Both the position numbers and the translations under genes were made by a program. Shown here piece after piece: positions 17,967 through 25,321 of a stretch of 64,000 bases of DNA (positions within the stretch are counted from its first letter, which is position 1; every line of letters starts with the position of its first letter). Origin of the DNA: Stackebrandtia nassauensis DSM 44728 (GTDB lineage: Bacteria > Actinomycetota > Actinomycetes > Mycobacteriales > Micromonosporaceae); NCBI RefSeq assembly GCF_000024545.1, contig NC_013947.1, forward strand, positions 3,596,001 through 3,660,000. The letters are read 5' to 3'. The notes beneath the pieces were generated by a model. That model did no database searches, was not told the origin of the DNA, and worked only from the letters and a program-made list of their open reading frames with translations.

Positions 17967-17982
17967 TCAATCAATCGATTGA
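17967..17982. promoter_or_regulatory. TetR-type operator before the nmrA-like gene
   Basis: TCAATCGATTGA (17971-17982) is a perfect 12-base palindrome 13 nt upstream of the ATG at 17957. It is preceded by an overlapping TCAATCA at 17967. The same TCAATCA/TGATTGA half-sites occur in the promoter of the neighbouring tetR gene. Confidence 0.65.
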
Positions 17983-18038
17983 ATAATTACGCTGAACGGT
18001 AGCACGCCCGCAGATCCACTCCATTCAGCCGGGAGCCC

Positions 18039-18659
18039 TCAGGTGGTTTCGCCGTCGTCGTCGGCGCCCAGCAGTCGCGCCAGTTGCCGACTCACCCGCT
18101 CCCGATACTCGGCCGACAGCGGATCCACCCCGTAGATCCCCTGCACCGCCTGGGGTATCGCGACCGGCGCGAAGGCGAGCAGGAACTGCAACAGCGCCAC
18201 GAACTCCGGCGACGTCTCACTGCCTATCTGCCCCTCGGACTGCCGGGCCCTGGTCTGCTCCACGGCCGAGGCGGCGACGCGTTCCCACTCCGCCACCAAC
18301 GGCCCGGTGTCACCGGGGTAGTCCCCCAGTGCCTGCCACACCACCAGGCGAGCCCGCCGCGGATCGCGCAGCGTCACGTCCAGGGCGGCACGGAATCCGT
18401 CCAGGAACGAACTCTCGGCACTGGAATCCTCCAAACTGGAGCGCCGCTCCCGCCAGGTCTCGCGAAGCGCGTCCAGCAAGCCTTCCTTGCCGCCGAAATA
18501 GTACGAGATCAGCTGGACGTTGACTCCCGCGCGCTTGGCGATCCCGGCGGTGCGGGCGCCGCTGTAGCCCTTGGCGGAGAACTCGTCCAGGGCGGCGTCC
18601 AGTATCCGCTGCCTGGTCTGGGTCGCGTTGCGTTTGTCGCCGGTGTCCGAAGTCGCCAC
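18039..18659 (-). CDS. TetR family transcriptional regulator
   Basis: A 206-residue TetR repressor. The HTH is TRQRILDAALDEFSAKGYSGARTAGIAKRAGVNVQLISYYFGGKEGLLDAL (about residues 14-65), and the rest is an all-helical ligand domain. The start is a GTG without a visible ribosome binding site. The gene precedes the NmrA-like gene on the same strand, and matching operator half-sites in front of both genes indicate autoregulation and control of nmrA. Confidence 0.9.
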   Translation of the reverse strand: MATSDTGDKRNATQTRQRILDAALDEFSAKGYSGARTAGIAKRAGVNVQLISYYFGGKEGLLDALRETWRERRSSLEDSSAESSFLDGFRAALDVTLRDPRRARLVVWQALGDYPGDTGPLVAEWERVAASAVEQTRARQSEGQIGSETSPEFVALLQFLLAFAPVAIPQAVQGIYGVDPLSAEYRERVSRQLARLLGADDDGETT

Positions 18660-18671
18660 CTCGGGAGGTTA

Positions 18672-18691
18672 TCAATCAACCACCTGATTGA
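18672..18691. promoter_or_regulatory. TetR autoregulatory operator
   Basis: The inverted repeat TCAATCA-N6-TGATTGA lies 13 nt upstream of the tetR GTG. It shares its half-sites with the palindrome before the nmrA-like gene, which supports one repressor controlling both. Confidence 0.65.
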
Positions 18692-18693
18692 CT

Positions 18694-19485
18694 TCAGGGC
18701 TTGACGGCGCCCACCGAGCACAGGGCGGCCGTGGTCACCTCGCGGGTCTCGTCGGTGAGCGACTGTCCGATCCAGCTTTCCTTGAAGGACAGCCGCAAAC
18801 CGTCGTAGAGTTCGAGTTCACCGGTGAGCGGGATCGACTTGGTGATGGTCGCCGCGACCACCTGCTCGTATCGCACCAGCCAGTTGCGGCCCACGATGTC
18901 GGGCAGCGGGGTGTCTCCCAGCAGTTTGGTCAGTCGCGTCTTGCCGAGATGGGTCTCACCGGGTCCGGCGACGAACACCAGCCCGATGTCCAGCACCACC
19001 AGGTCGTACTCGATGTCGTTGACCTTGACGTTGGCCATCGCGTCCAGGACGACGGCGTCCTCGGCCCAGGCTCGCGCGGCCTCCGCGGCGGCGGCCTCCG
19101 GCATCGGACCGGTGTTGCGCAGGTTGGCCAGCAGTTCCTTGAGAAGGTCCCCGTCCTTCTTGTCGAGCGGTGCCGAGACCCAGCGTTCGGCGATTTCCAG
19201 CTGTTCGCCACCGAGGAGGTCGAGCGCGACCTTGAACGGGGTGCCGGGCTTGACGAGCTGGACGTGGGTGACGTCGGTGAAATCGACGAACCGATTGCGG
19301 CGGATGAGTTCCGCCTGCGTTGTGGTGTCGAGGATCCGGCGCAGTCGCTTGGCGTCGGACTTGGAGTGGTCCGACAGGAACAGCAGTCCGGACTGGTAGA
19401 ACACGAGGTCGTGGCGAACGTCGTTGATCTTGACATCGGTGATGCCCCCGAGCGCGGGCCCGATTCGTCCATCCTGTTCCGGCAC
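18694..19485 (-). CDS. Hypothetical protein built of two related domains
   Basis: A 263-residue protein of unrecognised family. It contains two copies of one unit. Copy 1 begins GGITDVKINDVRHDLVFYQSGLLFLS (about residue 13) and copy 2 begins DAMANVKVNDIEYDLVVLDIGLVFVA (about residue 148). Each is followed by a basic helix, then by an F/Y-rich beta segment ending in an AERW- or KESW-type motif. The alternating hydrophobic pattern suggests beta-rich PH-like or GRAM-like domains, which is inference. No signal peptide or membrane segment is seen. The start is a GTG. It is divergent from the TPR-like gene at 19566. Confidence 0.75.
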   Translation of the reverse strand: MPEQDGRIGPALGGITDVKINDVRHDLVFYQSGLLFLSDHSKSDAKRLRRILDTTTQAELIRRNRFVDFTDVTHVQLVKPGTPFKVALDLLGGEQLEIAERWVSAPLDKKDGDLLKELLANLRNTGPMPEAAAAEAARAWAEDAVVLDAMANVKVNDIEYDLVVLDIGLVFVAGPGETHLGKTRLTKLLGDTPLPDIVGRNWLVRYEQVVAATITKSIPLTGELELYDGLRLSFKESWIGQSLTDETREVTTAALCSVGAVKP

Positions 19486-19565
19486 AGGGGAAACCTACCA
19501 GTCGTCGACTACACAACGGGTGCCACTACTCTGTTCCCGGTTCGGACAGATATCAGAGGATGCAA

Positions 19566-20537
19566 ATGGGCAGATTTTTCGGGCGAAGGCACAAGCCCGC
19601 CGACATCCCGACGCACGACCCGACGTTCGGCGACCCCAAAGCCGCCCAACTGGTGTCCGATCTGCAATCCCGCGACTGGCGGGCGGTCCACAACTTCCTC
19701 AACGTCATTCAAGACCCCGACGATCTGCAGTACTACCTCGACTTCTGCGTCGAACAACTCGGCGTCCAGGCGTGGATCGAGGACTGGATCGAAGCCGAAC
19801 CGCAGTCGTACCTGCCGTTTCTCGTCGGTGGCGCGCACGCCGTCGAGTGGGCCTGGCTGGGACGCGGAGCCGCGCTGGCCAAGCACACGCTTCCCGCCCA
19901 GTTCCAGATCTTCGAACGCAGACTGCGCAAGGCCCACGAACTCCTGGAACACGCGATCGCCCGCAACCCGGACGACCCCACGGCCTGGGCGGCGTTGATC
20001 AAGTGTGGAATGGGCATGAGCCTGGGTCTCGAGGAAGCCACCGCCCGGTTCCGCGAAGCGGTGGCACGACATCGATGGCACTACGGCGCTCACATGAGTC
20101 TGCTCCATCAATTCCTACGCAAGTGGGGCGGCTCCCACGAACTGGCCTCGTCGTTCGCCCTGGACACCGCCGCGAACGCCCCGGCATCCAGCGGCCTGGC
20201 CTCCATGGTGGTCACCGCGAGCCTGGAGCACTGGCGCATGGACCTCGACGAGGCCGAGTCGGAGAAGTACCTCAACAGCGACGAGACCGTCGCCGGTTTC
20301 CACACCGCCGCCGACCAGTCGGTCCGGCATCTCAGCTACCGGCGCCGACTCGGCTGGCAGCGCGACTTCAACATGTTCGCCTTCGCGTTCTGGGAGACCG
20401 ACCAATGGGATGCCGCCGGGGCGATGTTCGACGCGCTCGGCGACCAGTTCACCCGGACGCCGTGGAACTTCCTGGTCGGCGAGAGCGCCGAATGGTTCGC
20501 CCGCGCGCGGGCCGAGGTGGCCAAGCACCGGTCGTAG
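19566..20537 (+). CDS. TPR-like helical hypothetical protein
   Basis: A 323-residue protein of paired helices with TPR-like character: LRKAHELLEHAIARNPDDPTAWAALIKCGMGM is a recognisable repeat near residue 120, followed by LEEATARFREAV. It has an unusual Trp/His-rich centre (HRWHYGAHMSLLHQF) and resembles uncharacterised actinobacterial proteins. I cannot name a family securely. The ATG at 19566 is preferred because GAGG is six bases upstream; another ATG two codons earlier has no spacing for a binding site. The function is unknown. Confidence 0.75.
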   Translation: MGRFFGRRHKPADIPTHDPTFGDPKAAQLVSDLQSRDWRAVHNFLNVIQDPDDLQYYLDFCVEQLGVQAWIEDWIEAEPQSYLPFLVGGAHAVEWAWLGRGAALAKHTLPAQFQIFERRLRKAHELLEHAIARNPDDPTAWAALIKCGMGMSLGLEEATARFREAVARHRWHYGAHMSLLHQFLRKWGGSHELASSFALDTAANAPASSGLASMVVTASLEHWRMDLDEAESEKYLNSDETVAGFHTAADQSVRHLSYRRRLGWQRDFNMFAFAFWETDQWDAAGAMFDALGDQFTRTPWNFLVGESAEWFARARAEVAKHRS

Positions 20538-20609
20538 CCACGACCGCGACCGTGCCGAATCCTCGCACTAGGGTCGTTCGGTTGAGCGGGCCGGGCATAC
20601 GGGGGAAAC

Positions 20610-20720
20610 ATGGCACGTCGCGGCGATTCCGAAAGACCGTCCCCATGGGACCCAACGGGCGTTGGGTCACGGTGGGTGACGGGTTCACTTCTTGTGCGCC
20701 CCATCGGGTGCTGGCCATGA
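20610..20720 (+). CDS. Possible small ORF upstream of the lysozyme gene
   Basis: A 36-codon frame starting ATG at 20610, preceded by GGGGGA three bases upstream, lies in the 224-nt gap before the GH25 gene. The product would be short, with a Trp-rich middle (SPWDPTG and GSRWVTG). The frame overlaps the inverted repeat at 20649-20668. It could be a leader peptide, a gene remnant or chance. It is recorded as a candidate only. Confidence 0.25.
   Translation: MARRGDSERPSPWDPTGVGSRWVTGSLLVRPIGCWP
20649..20668. promoter_or_regulatory. Perfect 8-bp hairpin in the lysozyme leader
   Basis: GACCCAAC-GGGC-GTTGGGTC forms a perfect 8-bp stem with a 4-nt loop about 94 nt upstream of the GH25 start. It has no U-tract. 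It could be a regulatory leader element or a terminator of the preceding gene. Confidence 0.45.
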
Positions 20721-20761
20721 TGGCCGCTCGAGCACCGCCCCTGTCCCCGAAGGAGTTCCAC

Positions 20762-21520
20762 ATGGTTGCTCTCGCCCGACGCCCGCTGCGGCGGCGGTTC
20801 CAGTTGATCGTCGGCGCGTTGGTCGCGTCGCTGCTGGCCGTCGTCACCCTCGTCATCACCGCGCCCGCCGAAGCCGAAGCCGAGACCAGGGCCAAGCCCG
20901 CCGGTATCGACGTATCCCGCTATCAGGGAGACATCAACTGGAAGAAGGTGCGCGGCGGCGGCATCCAGTTCGCCTGGATCAAGGCCACCGAAGGCACCAG
21001 CTACATCGACCCGAAGTTCGCCGCCAACTACAAGGGAGCGTACGGGGCCAAGGTCATCCGGGGCGCGTACCACTTCGCCCGTCCCGGCAACTCCAGTGGC
21101 ACCGCCCAGGCCCGTTACTTCGCCCGGCACGGCGGCGCCTGGTCGGCCGACAACCGCACTCTGCCCGGTGCCCTGGACCTGGAGGCCGGATGCCACGGCC
21201 TGTCCAAGAAGCAGATGCGCGGCTGGATCTCCGACTTCCACAGCGCCTACAAGTCCAAGACCGGACGCCACGTCGTCATCTACACCACCGCCAGCTGGTG
21301 GTCGTCGTGCACCGGCAACTGGACCGGACTGGCCAAGAAGTCACCGATGTGGGTGGCCCACTGGGGTGCCTCCAGCCCCTCGGTTCCGCACGGCTGGGCC
21401 ACCTGGACGGCCTGGCAGTACACCAGCAGCGGCAGCGTCTCCGGGATCGCGGGCGACGTGGACCGCAACCGGTTCAACGGTTCCCGCGACCGGCTGCTCG
21501 CGCTGGCCAACAACACCTAG
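20762..21520 (+). CDS. Secreted GH25 lysozyme (muramidase)
   Basis: A 252-residue exported glycoside hydrolase family 25 lysozyme, which cleaves the MurNAc-GlcNAc bond of peptidoglycan. Residues 1-41 form a signal peptide with an Arg-rich n-region (RRPLRRRF), a long hydrophobic core and an Ala-rich cleavage area. The mature enzyme starts near GIDVSRYQGDINW, which carries the first conserved Asp. ALDLEAGC near residue 140 supplies the catalytic Asp/Glu pair. The ending WQYTSSGSVSGIAGDVDRN is typical. The ATG has GAAGGAG six bases upstream. It is convergent with the phosphodiester glycosidase gene across a strong terminator. Confidence 0.93.
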   Translation: MVALARRPLRRRFQLIVGALVASLLAVVTLVITAPAEAEAETRAKPAGIDVSRYQGDINWKKVRGGGIQFAWIKATEGTSYIDPKFAANYKGAYGAKVIRGAYHFARPGNSSGTAQARYFARHGGAWSADNRTLPGALDLEAGCHGLSKKQMRGWISDFHSAYKSKTGRHVVIYTTASWWSSCTGNWTGLAKKSPMWVAHWGASSPSVPHGWATWTAWQYTSSGSVSGIAGDVDRNRFNGSRDRLLALANNT

Positions 21521-21540
21521 GACCACAGTACTCACTCCAC

Positions 21541-21579
21541 AGTGGCGGTGCCCCCCCGTGCGCAGGGGGCACCGCCACT
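21541..21579. terminator. Bidirectional hairpin terminator
   Basis: Two perfect complementary 15-base arms (21541-21555 and 21565-21579) flank a 9-nt loop between the convergent lysozyme and phosphodiester glycosidase genes. There is no T-tract, as is common in actinobacteria. Its position between converging stops supports a terminator for both. Confidence 0.85.
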
Positions 21580-21596
21580 TCGGGTGGGTGCGTGGG

Positions 21597-22805
21597 TCAG
21601 GCGGCTTTGGTGAACACTCCCAGGCCGTTGGCGACCTTGCGCTGCGAGCCGTCGGAGGGGGTGTTGCGGACGCTGGTGGCGGTGTTCCCGGCCTTGCGGG
21701 CGACCAGGGTGGTCGAGCCACCACCGTCGAGGTTGATGACGTTGTGGTCGGCACCCAGGTTGACCATGATGTCGGCCATCGACTTGACGGTGGCGCCGAC
21801 GCTGGTGGAGCTGCGGCCGTCGACGGCCACCATGTACAGCTTGGAGCCGTCGGCGTTGGAACCCACGGCGGTGCGCGGCGCCAGCGTGGCCGCGTCGTCG
21901 TTGAGGTCGAGCATCGTGCCGTCGTCGATGAGGATCAGACCGCCCAGCGCGGTGTCCAGGTCGGCACCGTCCTCACTGGCCAGCTGGTAGTCGACGTTGA
22001 CCTCGTCGCCTTCGGACAGTCCGTTGAGGTGCTCGACGCCCTTGTCACGGGCGAGCAGGACCGTGGCGTCCTTGGCGATCTGGCCCTCGCCGGGAGCGTC
22101 CGACACCCGGGTGACCTTGCCGTCGACGATCTCGACCTCTTTGGTCTGTTCGCTGCACGGGGCGTCGCGGTCGTCGTCGGTACCGCAGGTGGCGCGCTTG
22201 CGGGAGGTCTTGCCCCAGTCGGCGTTGAACACCCCGACGCCGTCGACGGTGATGGCGTACTGGTTGAGGCCCTTCAGTTCGAAGCTGCCCGCGGCCGTGG
22301 TGGCCTTGCCGTCGACGTTGAGCCGGTCGATGACCGTCTTGCCGTCCTTGGTGATGCCGAAGACGCTGTCGTTGTCGGTTCCGGGCGGGGGTGTCGGCCC
22401 GTGGCGTTGTTTGCCGGGAACCGGGCCCTTACGGTCCTTGCCGTCCAGGATCTCGGGGCCGACGGCGGCGCCGGTCTGTCCGATGTTGAAGAAGTCGCCG
22501 TTGACTCCGGCCACGGCCTTGACCCGGTCGGCCAGCGACGTCACGACACCGGTCGCGGCCACCGGACCGGGCGTCAGCAGCCCGACCTCGACGTCCTCGC
22601 GAGTGAGGTCCACGGTGAGGATATGGCCGATGGACTTGCCGTGCGGGGTCGAGATGGTCTTCTTCTCGTAGGTCACGCCGGGCGCGACCTGCTCGGCCTT
22701 CTTGGCGACGACGTTGTCGTCGGCGACGGCCATGTACGCCGGGAGGGCGACGACCGCCGCGGTCACCGCGGCCAGCAACGCGATTCGTCGGGGTTTCACA
22801 GTCAC
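21597..22805 (-). CDS. Secreted phosphodiester glycosidase (NAGPA domain)
   Basis: A 402-residue exported protein with a phosphodiester glycosidase (NAGPA) domain, the fold of the enzyme that removes GlcNAc from phosphodiester-linked sugars. Residues 1-28 form a signal peptide (RRIALLAAVTAAVVALPAYMAVA). Domain hallmarks are GVNGDFFN near residue 100 and VINLDGGGSTTLV near residue 365. In bacteria these proteins are often attached to the cell envelope and may process glycopolymers, but the substrate is not known. The start is a GTG. It shares a 364-nt upstream region with the divergent DGPF gene. Confidence 0.9.
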   Translation of the reverse strand: MTVKPRRIALLAAVTAAVVALPAYMAVADDNVVAKKAEQVAPGVTYEKKTISTPHGKSIGHILTVDLTREDVEVGLLTPGPVAATGVVTSLADRVKAVAGVNGDFFNIGQTGAAVGPEILDGKDRKGPVPGKQRHGPTPPPGTDNDSVFGITKDGKTVIDRLNVDGKATTAAGSFELKGLNQYAITVDGVGVFNADWGKTSRKRATCGTDDDRDAPCSEQTKEVEIVDGKVTRVSDAPGEGQIAKDATVLLARDKGVEHLNGLSEGDEVNVDYQLASEDGADLDTALGGLILIDDGTMLDLNDDAATLAPRTAVGSNADGSKLYMVAVDGRSSTSVGATVKSMADIMVNLGADHNVINLDGGGSTTLVARKAGNTATSVRNTPSDGSQRKVANGLGVFTKAA

Positions 22806-23169
22806 GCCGCGAACCTACGGTTCGCCTCCATGTTTTGGCAATAATCCACGCCGTCTCATCACGACCGTTCGTCCCAGCCGTCGTAGTGTGCGGCGGGGCC
22901 TTCTGGGGCTTGTCGTGCGCCTGCGCGACGATGGCTTCGCCGAGCGCGGCGGCGCCGTGCAGCCGGCGACGTCGAAGCACTGGTCCCTGTTGCCTTCGTC
23001 GCTCAGGCCCGCGTCTGCTTCAGTAAGACTGAAGCTTGGGGATCGGCGCCCGGGAAAAGGCGCAATAATGTCGGAAATCGTGGCCCGCGCTGTCGATGAC
23101 GGGTTTGGTCGTTCGTCTCCTATAAGACGGGCGGACACTGCCGCCCGCGGATCCGAGAAAGGGACCCAC
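22806..23169. other. Intergenic region, 364 nt, with ECF promoter
   Basis: This is the shared upstream region of the phosphodiester glycosidase (minus) and DGPF/sigma (plus) genes. It holds the ECF42-like promoter at 23091-23117 and a run CTTCAGTAAGACTGAAG (23017-23033) forming a 6-bp inverted repeat. No convincing gene was found in it. Confidence 0.6.
23091..23117 (+). promoter_or_regulatory. Candidate ECF42 autoregulated promoter
   Basis: TGTCGA at 23091-23096 and CGTC at 23114-23117 are separated by 17 nt, 53 nt upstream of the DGPF start. As I recall, ECF42 sigma factors use a TGTCGA -35 and a CG(A/T)C -10 element in front of the DGPF-sigma operon, which matches both sequence and position here. 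Confidence 0.65.
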
Positions 23170-23529
23170 ATGCGCTACATGTTGTTGCTCAACGGTGAGG
23201 AACCGACGACGACGCCGTCCGAGGCGGAGATGAACGCGGAGATGGCGGAGTGGGGGGCGTACGACACGGCCGTGCACGAGGCCGGGATCTTCGTGTCCTC
23301 CGAGGCACTGCAGCCGAGCCAGACCGCCACCACCGTGCGCCTCAAGGACCAGGAGCGGATAGTCACCGACGGCCCGTTCGTCGAGACCCGCGAGGTGCTC
23401 GGCGGCTTCTACGTCATCGACGTCCCCGACCTGGACACCGCACTGGACTGGGCGGCCAAGTGCCCGGCGGCCAAGAACGGCTCGGTCGAGATCAGGCCGG
23501 TCCTGGTGTTCGACGAGCCGGAGCAGTGA
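23170..23529 (+). CDS. DGPF/YCII-domain protein (ECF42 partner)
   Basis: A 119-residue YCII-related protein containing the signature TDGPF near residue 60, with MRYMLLLNGEE at the start and GGFYVIDVPDLDTALDWA at the end. Such DGPF proteins are conserved partners and targets of ECF42 sigma factors; their chemistry is unknown, though the fold resembles dimeric alpha/beta-barrel enzymes. The ATG follows AAAGGGA. The sigma factor gene starts 25 nt downstream, consistent with one operon under the promoter at 23091. Confidence 0.93.
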   Translation: MRYMLLLNGEEPTTTPSEAEMNAEMAEWGAYDTAVHEAGIFVSSEALQPSQTATTVRLKDQERIVTDGPFVETREVLGGFYVIDVPDLDTALDWAAKCPAAKNGSVEIRPVLVFDEPEQ

Positions 23530-23554
23530 GCCAGCGCGGCGCGCGGGCGGTGCG

Positions 23555-24844
23555 ATGACCGAGGACGACGTGGGAACGAGCGACACCGTCGACGCGGTGT
23601 TCCGCGAGGAGTGGGGCCGACTGCTGGCCACACTCGTCGGGTGGCTGCGAGACCTGGACCTGGCCGAAGAGGTGGCGGCCGACGCCATCGCCGCGGCGGT
23701 CAGGCACTGGCCCACCGACGGCGTACCCGACCACCCCACCGCCTGGCTGCTCACCACCGCCCGCCGCCGCGCGGTCGACCTGCTGCGCCGCCGCAAGACA
23801 TACGCGGCCAAACTGGCGATCCTGCGCGTGGAAGCCGACCGCGTCGAGACCGAGCGCCTGGTGACCACCGCGGCCGGTACCGAGCAGGCGGCCCGGGACA
23901 CGATCGGAGACGACCGGCTACGGCTGTTCTTCACCTGCTGCCACCCGGCACTGGCCCCGGAAGCACGCGTCGCGTTGACCCTGCGGTACCTCGCCGGACT
24001 GTCGACAGTAGAAGTCGCGCGAGCGTTCCTGGTACCCGAAACGACGATGGCGCAACGCCTCACCCGCGCCAAACGCAAGATCCGCGAAGCCAACATCCCC
24101 TACCGGGTCCCCGGTCCGTCCGAGATACCCGACCGACTGCCAGCGGTACTGAGCGTCATCTACGTGGTCTTCACCGAGGCATACGCGGCCAGCCAAGGCC
24201 CGGACCTGACCCGCCCGGACCTCGCCGACGAGGCGATCCGACTGGCCCGGATCCTGCATCGCCTCATGCCCCACGACCGCGAAGTGCTCGGCCTGCTGGC
24301 GTTGCTGTTGCTGACCCACGCCCGTCACCCCGCCCGCACCGACTCCGACGGCAACCCGGTACTGCTGGCCGACCAGGACCGATCCCGCTGGGACCGGCAC
24401 ACAGTGGACGAAGGCGTGGCGCTCCTCGAACAAGCGCTCCCTGACCGCGATCCGGGCCCGTACCTGATTCAGGCGGCGATCGCGGCACTACATGACCAGG
24501 CCGACTCGATGGAAACCACCGACTGGCCCCAGATCGTCGCGCTGTACAACCTGCTTCAACGAGTCGCGCCTTCGCCGGTGGTATCGCTGAACCGCGCGGT
24601 CGCGGTCGGCATGGCCGACGGCCCGCAAGCCGGACTGGCCCTACTCGACGACCTGGCCGACAGCCCCGCTTTGGAGCGCTACCACCTGTTCCACTCCGCC
24701 CGCGCCGGTCTACTCAAGCAACTCGGACGCGAATCCGAGGCGGCCCAGGCATATCGCCAAGCCCTCGACCTGGTCGGCAACGAACCCGAACGGGCATTCC
24801 TACGCCGCCAGCTCGCCGACATCGAGCACCACGGTCATCGCTGA
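23555..24844 (+). CDS. ECF42-group RNA polymerase sigma factor
   Basis: A 429-residue sigma factor. Region 2 (about 15-80, WGRLLATLVGWLRDLDLAEEV, then ADAIAAAVRHWP) and region 4 (about 130-180, RVALTLRYLAGLSTVEVARAFLVPETTMAQRLTRAKRKIR) are followed by a long C-terminal extension (190-429) with TPR-like helices, as in the ECF42 group. No anti-sigma gene is present; in this group the extension is thought to control activity. DGPF as upstream partner confirms the group. It is convergent with the GNAT gene 19 nt away. Confidence 0.93.
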   Translation: MTEDDVGTSDTVDAVFREEWGRLLATLVGWLRDLDLAEEVAADAIAAAVRHWPTDGVPDHPTAWLLTTARRRAVDLLRRRKTYAAKLAILRVEADRVETERLVTTAAGTEQAARDTIGDDRLRLFFTCCHPALAPEARVALTLRYLAGLSTVEVARAFLVPETTMAQRLTRAKRKIREANIPYRVPGPSEIPDRLPAVLSVIYVVFTEAYAASQGPDLTRPDLADEAIRLARILHRLMPHDREVLGLLALLLLTHARHPARTDSDGNPVLLADQDRSRWDRHTVDEGVALLEQALPDRDPGPYLIQAAIAALHDQADSMETTDWPQIVALYNLLQRVAPSPVVSLNRAVAVGMADGPQAGLALLDDLADSPALERYHLFHSARAGLLKQLGRESEAAQAYRQALDLVGNEPERAFLRRQLADIEHHGHR

Positions 24845-24863
24845 GCGGAAGCTCAAGCGCCAC

Positions 24864-25295
24864 TCATCCCGCCTGGTCCAGGATCATCAACTTGAACGGA
24901 TCGGGAAACGGCACGAAACCGACCTTGGCGTACACCCCGTGGGCATCCAACGTGGACAGCAGGACCCGCTTGAGCTTGAACGGCTCCAGGTGGTCACGGA
25001 TCACGACGGCCAGCCACGTGCCCAGGCCCTTCCCGCGATGGTCGGGAGCGATGTAGACGTCGCACAGCCAGGCGAACGTCGCCAGATCCGTGACCACGCG
25101 GGCATAGCCGACGAGTGCCCCGCCGCTGTCGTACAGCCCGAAGTTCTCCGACGCCCGGATGGACCGCGCGACCGTGTCCCGGGAGCGGCCCTCGGCCCAG
25201 AACGTGTCGGTCGACAGCCAATGGTGGACCAGATCGACGTCGATACGATCCACGTCGGTGTCGACTTCGTATCCGTTGTCGTTGCGCGTGATCAT
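24864..25295 (-). CDS. GNAT family acetyltransferase
   Basis: A 143-residue single-domain GNAT acetyltransferase. The acetyl-CoA binding motif A is visible as CDVYIAPDHRGKGLGTWLA (about residues 77-95), followed by the C-terminal HGVYAKVGFVPF. The substrate is unknown; the small size suggests a small-molecule or peptide amine. The ATG at 25295 lacks a strong ribosome binding site. It lies just downstream of the LAL regulator gene on the same strand, with a 26-nt gap. Confidence 0.88.
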   Translation of the reverse strand: MITRNDNGYEVDTDVDRIDVDLVHHWLSTDTFWAEGRSRDTVARSIRASENFGLYDSGGALVGYARVVTDLATFAWLCDVYIAPDHRGKGLGTWLAVVIRDHLEPFKLKRVLLSTLDAHGVYAKVGFVPFPDPFKLMILDQAG

Positions 25296-25321
25296 GGTGC
25301 GGAATGCTAGCTGCCGCGCCG

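Noticed and set aside
20590-20760. Possible c-di-AMP (ydaO) riboswitch before the lysozyme gene
   Set aside because: A purine-rich CGGGGGAAAC string and a hairpin are present, but the conserved GGGGTGAATC and GCTAACCTCG-type elements are missing.
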